From an uncultured beta proteobacterium (GTDB lineage: Bacteria > Pseudomonadota > Gammaproteobacteria > Burkholderiales > Rhodocyclaceae): a DNA stretch of 8,971 nucleotides. The stretch lies in NCBI GenBank assembly GCA_903916205.1, contig CAIWVX010000071.1:1-8971 (forward strand), in the 5' to 3' direction. The notes below the pieces were generated by a model. That model was given only the letters and a program-made list of their open reading frames with translations, had not been told where the DNA came from and did not search any database. Every line of letters starts with the position of its first letter. The stretch's first letter is position 1. The translations under genes and the position numbers were made by a program. This document shows positions 1 through 5,855 of this stretch, one piece after another.

Positions 1-30
1 GTTCTCAAACAAGCTGGACTGAAGGAGTAA
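1..30 (+). CDS. hicA: HicA-type toxin, C-terminal end only (partial)
   Basis: Only the last nine codons and a TAA stop are inside the window; they read VLKQAGLKE. HicA mRNA interferases commonly end with a segment of the form ILKQAGL, and the gene sits directly before hicB, which is the usual hicA-hicB order. HicA is a small double-stranded-RNA-binding-fold ribonuclease that cleaves mRNA and is neutralised by HicB. The catalytic histidine and the rest of the fold lie to the left of the window, so activity cannot be judged. The AAGGAG that serves hicB lies inside the last codons of this gene, so the two are probably translated in a coupled way. The call rests on nine residues plus context. Confidence 0.55.
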   Translation, partial: VLKQAGLKE

Positions 31-34
31 ATCG

Positions 35-247
35 ATGCGCTACGCCATTGTTGTTGAAAAAACAGAAAATAACTATTCAGCTTACGTGCCTGATCTGCCG
101 GGCTGCATTGCCACCGGTCGGACGGTAGAGGAAACCGAAAACGAAATTCGTGAGGCGATTGGATTTCATATTAAAGGGCTTCGCGAAGAGGGTTTGACCA
201 TTCCGCGACCTGCGAGCATCGTTGAATATCTTGAGATTGCAGCCTAA
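35..247 (+). CDS. hicB: HicB-family antitoxin of a type II toxin-antitoxin module
   Basis: A 70-residue protein starting MRYAIVVEKTENNYSAYVPD and continuing with LPGCIATG. This is the hallmark start of short HicB antitoxins, a partial RNase-H-like fold that binds and masks HicA. The middle has the usual helix (EETENEIREAIGFHIKGL) and the end carries the IPRPASIVEYLEI pattern. There is no room for a C-terminal ribbon-helix-helix or HTH domain, so this is the short form; any DNA binding would have to come from the complex. The ATG is preceded by AAGGAG at 22-27 with seven bases between, and only four bases separate it from the hicA stop. The TAA stop is followed within a few bases by the first copy of a split repeat that recurs after brnA. 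The reading frame looks intact. Confidence 0.93.
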   Translation: MRYAIVVEKTENNYSAYVPDLPGCIATGRTVEETENEIREAIGFHIKGLREEGLTIPRPASIVEYLEIAA

Positions 248-252
248 CCTCG

Positions 253-283
253 AATCAAAGGGTTAGCCTCAATTACTACCCTG
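253..283 (+). repeat. Split 26-base direct repeat, copy 1
   Basis: AATCAAAGGG (253-262), five variable bases, then CTCAATTACTACCCTG (268-283). The same two blocks occur at 1012-1043 in the same orientation with a six-base spacer. The AGGGTTAG and CTACCCT parts of this copy can pair with one bulge, leaving a small loop, so it could form a hairpin. It lies six bases beyond the hicB stop. Its nature is unknown. It may be a dispersed repeat at which toxin-antitoxin units were joined by recombination. Confidence 0.75.
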
Positions 284-450
284 CGTTACCAATGAATTAA
301 AGTGCTCAAGCTCCAATGGCACGCGGTATTGGCAAAGTCCCTGATGATATTGGACAGCATAGGGCTGACCTTATTCATCAAGCTGATGCTGACGCCGATA
401 CTGTACGCATTGAACATGGCTTACCTCTATTTGCGTATGCACAAAAATCA

Positions 451-479
451 TTGACTTCCTTTGTTTGCGTACATACAAT
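451..479 (+). promoter_or_regulatory. Predicted brnTA promoter with an imperfect palindrome over the -10 box
   Basis: TTGACT at 451-456 and TACAAT at 474-479 are separated by exactly 17 bases, close to the sigma-70 consensus. The -10 box forms the right half of an imperfect dyad, TTGTTTGC...CATACAA (461-478), with outer arms TTGT and ACAA matching perfectly. BrnA proteins of known systems bind their own promoter as DNA-binding antitoxins, so this dyad is a reasonable operator, although that is inference. Transcription starting about seven bases after the -10 box would begin at or next to the GTG that starts brnT, implying a leaderless or nearly leaderless message. Confidence 0.6.
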
Positions 480-486
480 AAAGCGC

Positions 487-749
487 GTGGAAATCACATT
501 TGACTTAATCAAGGACGCCAGCAATGTCGCCAAGCACGGTGTATCGCTGGCGCTGGCTACGTCGTTTGAGTGGAATAATGCGGTCGACCCGATAAACGAA
601 AGAACTATGGCGAGCATCGCCAATCGGGCATCGGCTATATCGGCCTACGTTTATACGCTGTTGCTTTTGTGGATCGTGGCGAGAAACGCCGAATTATTAG
701 CCTGCGCAAGGCGAACAAACGCGAGGAGAAAACTTATGCCGAAACTTAA
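487..749 (+). pseudogene. brnT: BrnT-family ribonuclease toxin, disrupted by a frameshift
   Basis: The first 33 or so codons from GTG 487 read VEITFDLIKDASNVAKHGVS and then LALATSFEWNNAV, the typical BrnT start. After about position 585 the BrnT signal jumps to another frame: from 591 it reads DKRKNYGEHR, then AFVDRGEKRRIISLRKANKR, and ends YAET with TAA at 747-749. Those are the conserved NYGE.R and FVDRG..RRIISLRKAN blocks of the family, so both halves are well preserved. Restoring the frame needs one extra base or loss of two between about 583 and 591; a repaired protein would have about 87 residues, the normal size. BrnT is an RNase that cleaves mRNA and is held by BrnA. The second-half frame has a stop at 576-578, so it is not open on its own. 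The gene overlaps brnA by 14 bases, as is common for this pair. A sequencing error at one base is the main alternative. Confidence 0.85.
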
Positions 750-1071
750 GCCCAACCATATTTTCGTCACTGACAAAGAAGACGCCATCATCACGGCGGC
801 GGCCATGTCCGACCCGGACGCCATGCCCTACACCGACGCGGAATGGGAGGCCGTAAAGCCATTTGTCCGCCGTGGTCGTCCTCCTGCTGAAGTGACAAAG
901 GAGCGGATTACCATTCGGCTGTCGCGCGAAGTCGTTGATGCCTTCCGTAACACTGGGGCCGGCTGGCAAACGCGGGTAGATGCGGCATTGCGCGAATACA
1001 TTTCGACCGAAAATCAAAGGGCGCATGCTCAATTACTACCCTGTGCCACGACAACAACCCCGACTTCCTGA
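736..1071 (+). CDS. brnA: BrnA-family antitoxin
   Basis: A 111-residue protein starting MPKLKPNHIFVTDKEDAIIT, followed by AAAMSDPDAMPYTDAEW, then RRGRP at about residues 45-49. A ribbon-helix-helix type end follows (ERITIRLSREVVDAF, then GAGWQTRVDAALREYI). This order is characteristic of BrnA, which binds BrnT and also DNA to repress the brnTA promoter. The ATG is chosen because GAGGAG lies at 723-728 with seven bases of spacing and because family members begin MPKLKP. The gene overlaps the end of brnT by 14 bases. The last 18 or so residues (ending TTTTPTS) are read through the second copy of the split repeat and do not look like family sequence. Because brnT is broken, this is probably an orphan antitoxin. 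Upstream, the same frame stays open through the 5' part of brnT. Confidence 0.92.
   Translation: MPKLKPNHIFVTDKEDAIITAAAMSDPDAMPYTDAEWEAVKPFVRRGRPPAEVTKERITIRLSREVVDAFRNTGAGWQTRVDAALREYISTENQRAHAQLLPCATTTTPTS
1012..1043 (+). repeat. Split 26-base direct repeat, copy 2
   Basis: AATCAAAGGG (1012-1021), six variable bases, then CTCAATTACTACCCTG (1028-1043), identical in both blocks to the copy at 253-283. It lies inside the 3' end of brnA and supplies part of the C-terminal tail of that protein. The two copies bracket the brnT-brnA unit and the spacer before it, about 760 bases apart and in the same orientation. Confidence 0.75.
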
Positions 1072-1099
1072 CCGGCACGTGAAGGTGGTGAGTCTTGTT

Positions 1100-1133
1100 C
1101 AGAGGGCAATCGAACGTGTAGGTTGCCCCTCTG
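1100..1133. other. Imperfect hairpin downstream of brnA
   Basis: CAGAGGGCAA (1100-1109) pairs with TTGCCCCTCTG (1123-1133) with one bulged base, around a 13-base loop. No run of T follows on either strand, so it is a poor intrinsic terminator, yet it sits 28 bases past the brnA stop where one could be expected. Apart from this hairpin and the repeat tail, I recognise nothing in the stretch 1072-1302 between brnA and the DUF192 gene: no convincing promoter and no conserved coding. Confidence 0.35.
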
Positions 1134-1302
1134 GCCCGATAGCCGATTCCCTGCTTGACCAAAGGTCGACCTAGCCTTACCGTGCCCTGTAATGCATTTT
1201 GCGAAAACGGCGAGCCTAGCTCAAGGGTTTTTGGCGTAATTCTTAACTTCCTCCTGTCAGTCCTGTGTCTACATGCAAAAGCTAATTGATAATCTGGGTT
1301 TA

Positions 1303-1746
1303 ATGTATCACTCAGCACAACGGTCATTCACCGTTTTTCTATTGCTCATTTCAACCCATGCCATAGCGGAAATGCCACGCATGGAGTTAACGCTCGGTTT
1401 TTATCGCGTTAATGCCGAGGTCGCGGCCGATCAAGCGAGTCGTATGCAAGGTCTGATGCATCGTCGCAATATGCGAACCCATGAAGGAATGCTTTTTGTC
1501 TTTCCTTCGGCAGAACGCCACTGCATGTGGATGCGTAATACATTTTTGCCTCTTTCTGTCGCTTTTCTTGATGACGAGGGCCGCATCTTGAACATCGAGG
1601 ACATGCAGCCACAGACGGAGACGAATCACTGCGCATCGGGTTCTGCTCGTTTTGCGCTCGAAATGAATCGCGGTTGGTTCTCTAGCAAAGGCTTCAAACC
1701 GGGGCTACGTATTGGCGGCATCGAGAAGTCACCGCGACCACAATAA
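1303..1746 (+). CDS. DUF192 family protein with predicted signal peptide
   Basis: A 147-residue protein of the DUF192 family (PF02643), whose biochemical role is not established. Residues 1-22 look like a signal peptide: a short basic start (MYHSAQRS), a hydrophobic run FTVFLLLIS and a likely cut after AIA, so the protein is probably periplasmic. The domain fills the rest, with the hallmark blocks QGLMHRRNM (about 49-57), EGMLFVFP, CMWMRNTFLPLSVAFLDDEG (74-93) and a late ALEMNRGWF. The start at 1303 is chosen because it gives a standard signal peptide. An in-frame ATG at 1273 would add ten residues including an aspartate before the hydrophobic run; neither start has a strong ribosome site. 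The stop is 19 bases before ubiC in the same direction, suggesting one transcript. The protein looks complete and intact. Confidence 0.88.
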   Translation: MYHSAQRSFTVFLLLISTHAIAEMPRMELTLGFYRVNAEVAADQASRMQGLMHRRNMRTHEGMLFVFPSAERHCMWMRNTFLPLSVAFLDDEGRILNIEDMQPQTETNHCASGSARFALEMNRGWFSSKGFKPGLRIGGIEKSPRPQ

Positions 1747-1765
1747 TTTATCAATAAATGCCTTA

Positions 1766-2350
1766 ATGCTCAGTAAACGAATCGTCTGGCGAAATAAACC
1801 GCTACGCAACTCAGAAAGCACCGCTTTTATTCCTTGGTTGCAGGATCGCGGATCACTGACCGCGCAACTTCAGGCCAGAGGCAATTTCACTCTATTGCTT
1901 CGACACCAAAATCTTGACATGCCAACGCGAGACGAAGCTAGGGCACTCAATATCCAGCCCAACACAATGGCCTTGATAAGAGAAGTGGTCTTGATTTGCG
2001 ATGGAGCGCCGCTGGTCTTCGCCCATACTGTTCTACCTCGCCGACCTCGTGGCTCCGTAACAGGCTGGTTGGCACGAATGGGGAATTATTCGCTTGGTGC
2101 GTTGCTGTTTTCGCATGCGGGGTTTAAGCGAGGGACCATCGAATGTAAACGGCTCAATCACCACCACAAACTTTACCTGTCAGCACGTGAAGCCTTACAT
2201 GTCAAGCCAGATCCTCGAATACACTTATGGGCTCGCCGTTCTCGTTTTACCTTTGACACCCAAACCTTACTGGTTACTGAAATTTTCTCTCCTGTATTGG
2301 ACGTCAATTCGCAAATGAACAAACCCGCCCCAAGGGCCGGGGTATCTTAA
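1766..2350 (+). CDS. ubiC: Chorismate-pyruvate lyase
   Basis: UbiC splits chorismate into 4-hydroxybenzoate and pyruvate in the cytoplasm, the first committed step of ubiquinone synthesis. The 194-residue product has the family blocks in order: WLQDRGSLTAQLQ (24-36), LIREVVLICDGAPLVFAHTV (70-89), YSLGALLF (108-115), LWARRSRF (154-161) and LLVTEIFSP (168-176). R72, L110 and E172 match E. coli R76, L114 and E155 of the active site. This start is chosen because it gives a normal length and lies just after the DUF192 gene. An in-frame ATG at 1712 would overlap that gene by 35 bases and add residues unlike the family. No strong ribosome site is visible, so translation may depend on the upstream gene. 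About 18 extra residues follow the usual end, read through a hairpin. No ubiA follows. Confidence 0.92.
   Translation: MLSKRIVWRNKPLRNSESTAFIPWLQDRGSLTAQLQARGNFTLLLRHQNLDMPTRDEARALNIQPNTMALIREVVLICDGAPLVFAHTVLPRRPRGSVTGWLARMGNYSLGALLFSHAGFKRGTIECKRLNHHHKLYLSAREALHVKPDPRIHLWARRSRFTFDTQTLLVTEIFSPVLDVNSQMNKPAPRAGVS
2323..2343. terminator. GC-rich hairpin at the ubiC end, possible terminator for both ubiC and addA
   Basis: ACCCGCCC (2323-2330) pairs with GGGCCGGGGT (2334-2343) with two bulges around a three-base loop. On the + strand it is followed by TATCTT, a weak T tract. On the minus strand it is followed by TTTGTTCATTTG, which is a better one and would suit the convergent addA, whose stop is about 120 bases before it. 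The hairpin lies within the last codons of ubiC. Function as a terminator is inferred from position and structure. Confidence 0.45.
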
Positions 2351-2396
2351 AACAGCGCTAGTGTTTAATTGCGTAAATTCGAGAATGACCTGTATT

Positions 2397-2426
2397 TGGC
2401 GCCCGGCGGGTTGCTCCGCCCCTACG
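2397..2426. repeat. GC hairpin of the dispersed intergenic kind between ubiC and addA
   Basis: The segment reads TTGGCGCCCGGCGGGTTGCT followed by CCGCCCCTACG. GGCGG (2405-2409) pairs with CCGCC (2416-2420) around a six-base loop, and a GGCGCC palindrome lies just before it. Read on the minus strand it begins CGTAGGGGCGGAGCAACCCG, which resembles short intergenic repeats of the 'GTAGGGGCGGG' kind that occur in many copies in environmental proteobacterial genomes. Only one copy is in this window, so the repeat nature is a judgement from memory of that pattern. Confidence 0.4.
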
Positions 2427-2464
2427 GATTGGTCGGTAACACGAGGGAGTTGAACACCAATATA

Positions 2465-5400
2465 TCAGCCAACTTCGAGCATTGAAGCGTCGGAAAAAAT
2501 GAGGGCACCGCGGATGGGCCGCTCGGGGAAGATGCGAGCAACAGCCCGGCAATAGGCGGTTACTTGGCGTTGGTATTCTTCCAGACGTGCCGTATCGCGG
2601 CCTGAGCTTTTGTAATCGAGAACCCAGAAGGCTTCGTCGAATTCAACCAGTCGGTCTAGGCGCAATACCGTGCCTTCATTCCCGCTTAGCTCGACTTCAT
2701 TCCACGCTTGGCGATAGTGTGCCGGGTCAAAAAAACGTTGCAGCGCCGGGGCCGCTAATAGGCGTTCAGCGACGGGTAAGACGCGCTGGTAATCGCCGTC
2801 ATCCGCGCCTAGCCCTTTCCACCAAGCGGCATTTTCTGCGCCGCCAGTACGCCGTTCGAGCAAGGCGTGTAGCAGGATGCCGAAGCGCTCATTGGCTTCC
2901 GGCAATCGACGCCGTTCGCCGATCTGCGGCAAGGCCTTAGCCGCCTCATTCCTCTGGGTTAACGGTGTCGCCATGACTTGCGGAATATCGGGTTGGCCTA
3001 AGGGCAAGGTGTCGCCAAAGGCCAATCCGCCGCCCAATTTTTCTAGCGCGTTTTCAAGTCGGCGGTAGGGCGTTTCGTTGCTGGCCTTGGCGTTTTCGAT
3101 GCCACTAGCGATAAAGACCTGCCGGGCTCGCGTTATGGCGACGTAAAGCAGGTTGAGTTCTTCGCGTTTGGCGGCGGCGACTTCGGCGTCAAATAGGGGC
3201 TGTCGGGCGCGGCCATGATCTTCTTTGCGTCCGTAAAACGATAAATGCTGTGGCGCGGTGGCTTCGGGGGCCCAATCCACCAGCATGTCCCAAGCGTCTT
3301 GTGGTCGAGGCGAGGCGTTGGCGCCTAGCAACCAGACAATTGGCGCTTCCAGTCCCTTGGCGCCGTGGATGGTGAGAATTCTGACGCGACCAACATCAAT
3401 CTGATGTCCTTCGATCACGCCTTCATCCGGCGCATCGTTAACATCGGCATCGCGCAGTTCGCGCAATTCGTCGATAAAGCGCGGCAGACTGGGATAACGT
3501 CCGCCATCGAGATCGAGTGCCAGCGATAGCAAGGCACGCAGATTGGCGTCAACGCTGGCGGCCGCCGCAGACGGCACGGCCAGCCGGTAGCGTGCGACCA
3601 CTTCCCCTTGATGGAAGATGCGGTCGAGCAAATCGTGGGCCGGTAGGGTATCTGCGGCCAACAACCATTCGCCCAACAACTGCGCGGCCCGCACTAATCG
3701 AGGCGCGGCCTCCCCTTCGGCCACCCCGGCTTGCAGCCGTTGCCACCATGTGGCTTCGGTGCGCATCGCCAGCGTGATCAGTTCGTCATCGCTACAGGCA
3801 AAAATTGGCGAACGCAGGGTATGCGCCAGTTTTAGATCGGCGACTGGAGTCACCAAAAATTCGAGCAACGCCACGCTGTCGCGAATCTCCAGCGCCGTTA
3901 GTAACCCACCGCGTGAAGCCGCGTCAAAGGGAATGTTAGCCGCCGTCAGCGCACGTTGGTAAACCGCCAGATTGGAGCGCGTGCGCACCAGCAGCAGGAT
4001 GTCGCCATAAGCTACGGCGCGGGTTTGCACTCGGCCATCAAGGCCTTTTTCTTCAATCTGCCAAGGGCGCTCAATACGACCAACCATGGCGCAAATTTTC
4101 GCCGCCAGTCCTTCGGCTTCTTGACGCAAACGTAAATCTTCCGGCTCGACTTCCGCTTCGCTCAGCGGGTTGCGCAGGGGCGGCAGGTTGGTGTCTGCGA
4201 AATGGGAATCCGCGCCGTCAGTTTCAATCACCTCGCCCTTACCGCACAGCGGCAACAGCTCGACTCGCCCCGGCAAACGGTCGGCAAAGGATTGTTGTTC
4301 GCGGAACGGGGCGAATTCGGCCACGTCGAGAAATAACGCATTGATCACATCAATAATCGGCTGGGCATTACGCCAAGTGGAATCCTGTTCGCAACGCAAC
4401 GCGCCGAATTCACGCGTTAAAAACTCGGCAGCCACGGCGAACAAGCGCGGCTCGGCACGACGAAAACGGTAGATCGACTGTTTAGGGTCGCCGACCAGAA
4501 AAACCACGGGCCGCGAGGCATCCGAATAGGCATCCAGCCAGGCCAGCAGAATCTGCCATTGCAGTGGGTTGGTATCTTGAAATTCGTCCAGCAGCACATG
4601 GCTATAACGGGCATCCAGCCTGGCTTGCAGGAAGGCCGCCGTTTCCTCGTCGCGCAGTAGCTTGAGCACGCTCCATTCGGCATCGACAAAATCAATTTGG
4701 CGTCGCGCCTTCTTGAATTCTTCGACATGCACCAAGAAGGCGGCAAAGACCGCGCAGACTTGCTGATTGAATAGCAAAATGCGCTCAGCCGTCTGCCGTT
4801 CAAGGCAGTCGATCACGCGCGCGCCAAGTTGTCCGTGCAAATCAAGAAAACGCAGTGCACCTTTGGGCGTAAAGCGCTTGTCGAGCGATTGCGTCGGTTT
4901 TTTCACGCGCAGCGTGTTGGTTTGGGTCAGCAACACCGTTCGTAGATAGTCAAAAGCCCGAGCCGGTTCGGATTCAAGTAAGGCCACTCGCAAATTTGCC
5001 GCCGCGTCTTGATCGCTCTTAAGATCACTCTGCTCAAGAAAGCCGAGATACGCCTGAAAATCCATCGCCCACGAGCCAACGAAGAAATTGGCCAAAGCCT
5101 CGCCCGGCCTTCCCGCGCCGAGTTGTTCGCGTAGCGCCGCAATGACTTTGGCGGCAATGTCCTGGCCTTCGTTACCGAAAGCCAGCCATTCACTGCGCCG
5201 ATCCAGCGCCCGACGAATCAATCGCCGCGTCGGCTCCAACCCCAGTTCGCCAAGCAACAAAACAAAACTCTGGGTCTCTTCGCTTTCTGGCTTCTTCTGC
5301 AAGGTGACGGCAAAAGATTGCCAAAGCTCGTCAAACAACCGTGAATCGGAGTCGGCCAGCGTGGCCCCGGCCAAATTAGCCGAGAGCGGTGCGGCGGCCA

Positions 5401-5779
5401 CCAATTGCAGGAACCAGCCATGAAAGGTATTCACCGACAAACCCGATGACGCCGTCAGCACCTGTTCATACAAACCGCGCGCTAAACGCTGCGTCGCTTG
5501 ATCTGCCATCACCCCACGTTCGGCCAGAAACTCAATAACCTGCGTCTCGCTGCCAGTCGCTAGCAATTGCAGCCAGCTCACCACGCGCTCTTCGATTTCA
5601 CGCGCTGCCTTGCGCGTGAAAGTGATCGCCAAGATTTCGCCGGGAGCCACGCCAGCCAGCAATAAGCGCACGATGCGCGAAGCCAGCAACCAGGTTTTGC
5701 CGCTCCCCGCGCAGGCTTCAACAACCACACTGCGCGACGGATCAAGTGCGCTCAGAATCAGCGAGGACGCATCAGCCAC
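2465..5779 (-). CDS. addA: AddA-type helicase-nuclease (UvrD/Rep helicase with C-terminal PD-(D/E)XK domain)
   Basis: A 1104-residue subunit of an AddAB/RecB-like complex that unwinds and trims broken DNA ends for RecA-dependent repair. Superfamily 1 helicase motifs occur in order: Walker A ACAGSGKT (22-29), ITFTRKAA, DEFQDT (398-403), GDPKQSIYRFRR (from 430), TIHGAKGLE (around H805) and YVAITRAR (from 879). The C-terminal nuclease has H971 (ILLHALLERR), D1042 (RLDRL) and D1055-Y-K1057 (LDYKSS), so both activities look intact. The usual glutamine of the Q motif is not evident before Walker A (LSALDPSRSVVVEACAGSGK), a form I also recall from RecB-like relatives. The start is a GTG with GGGGAG five bases before it; longer starts in this frame would run into addB and give an atypical, cysteine- and arginine-rich leader. 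It follows addB after 68 bases and is probably co-transcribed. A RecB-like name is the alternative, but the AddB partner favours AddA. Confidence 0.88.
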   Translation of the reverse strand: MADASSLILSALDPSRSVVVEACAGSGKTWLLASRIVRLLLAGVAPGEILAITFTRKAAREIEERVVSWLQLLATGSETQVIEFLAERGVMADQATQRLARGLYEQVLTASSGLSVNTFHGWFLQLVAAAPLSANLAGATLADSDSRLFDELWQSFAVTLQKKPESEETQSFVLLLGELGLEPTRRLIRRALDRRSEWLAFGNEGQDIAAKVIAALREQLGAGRPGEALANFFVGSWAMDFQAYLGFLEQSDLKSDQDAAANLRVALLESEPARAFDYLRTVLLTQTNTLRVKKPTQSLDKRFTPKGALRFLDLHGQLGARVIDCLERQTAERILLFNQQVCAVFAAFLVHVEEFKKARRQIDFVDAEWSVLKLLRDEETAAFLQARLDARYSHVLLDEFQDTNPLQWQILLAWLDAYSDASRPVVFLVGDPKQSIYRFRRAEPRLFAVAAEFLTREFGALRCEQDSTWRNAQPIIDVINALFLDVAEFAPFREQQSFADRLPGRVELLPLCGKGEVIETDGADSHFADTNLPPLRNPLSEAEVEPEDLRLRQEAEGLAAKICAMVGRIERPWQIEEKGLDGRVQTRAVAYGDILLLVRTRSNLAVYQRALTAANIPFDAASRGGLLTALEIRDSVALLEFLVTPVADLKLAHTLRSPIFACSDDELITLAMRTEATWWQRLQAGVAEGEAAPRLVRAAQLLGEWLLAADTLPAHDLLDRIFHQGEVVARYRLAVPSAAAASVDANLRALLSLALDLDGGRYPSLPRFIDELRELRDADVNDAPDEGVIEGHQIDVGRVRILTIHGAKGLEAPIVWLLGANASPRPQDAWDMLVDWAPEATAPQHLSFYGRKEDHGRARQPLFDAEVAAAKREELNLLYVAITRARQVFIASGIENAKASNETPYRRLENALEKLGGGLAFGDTLPLGQPDIPQVMATPLTQRNEAAKALPQIGERRRLPEANERFGILLHALLERRTGGAENAAWWKGLGADDGDYQRVLPVAERLLAAPALQRFFDPAHYRQAWNEVELSGNEGTVLRLDRLVEFDEAFWVLDYKSSGRDTARLEEYQRQVTAYCRAVARIFPERPIRGALIFSDASMLEVG

Positions 5780-5855
5780 GTTGACTCCCCGGCACCTGAG
5801 TCGCCCGCATCCCCGGTGACAATTTGGCTCGGAGTGCCTTGGTTTTTTTAAACAT
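5772..5855 (-). CDS. Possible 27-codon bridging ORF between addB and addA
   Basis: An ATG at 5855-5853 lies in the last codons of addB (its TAA is at 5850-5848). It is preceded by a GGAGAG ribosome-site sequence about three bases upstream. The frame runs 27 codons, starting MFKKTKALRAKLSPGMRATQ, and stops at a TGA (5774-5772) that lies inside the second and third codons of addA, whose GTG is at 5779-5777. A ribosome could thus pass from addB through this frame to addA. The product is basic and matches no family I know. Its role, if translated, is more likely translational coupling than a functional peptide. It could also be chance. Confidence 0.3.
   Translation of the reverse strand: MFKKTKALRAKLSPGMRATQVPGSQRG

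Noticed and set aside
242..291. Integron attC site after hicB (GCCTAAC over the stop, GCGTTA about 40 bases on)
   Set aside because: The spacing between the presumed core and inner boxes is unequal, the site is shorter than known attC sites, and repeat copy 2 has no matching core sequences.
378..623. 81-residue minus-strand frame with a hydrophobic start
   Set aside because: It lies opposite brnT and its promoter, has no ribosome site and matches no family. It is a shadow of brnT.
316..1071. A single 251-residue open frame on the + strand
   Set aside because: It joins spacer DNA, the N-terminal part of brnT, an out-of-frame stretch and brnA. The conserved blocks show two separate genes, with brnA starting at 736 behind GAGGAG.
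908..1327. 139-residue minus-strand frame across the end of brnA and the following spacer
   Set aside because: It overlaps brnA, the repeat and the DUF192 start, with no recognisable domain or start signal.
5840..5855. Slippery A7 run after the addB stop as a programmed frameshift site
   Set aside because: The run follows the stop codon in the addB frame, and slipping would not lead into the addA frame before other stops. The bridging ORF is the simpler reading.
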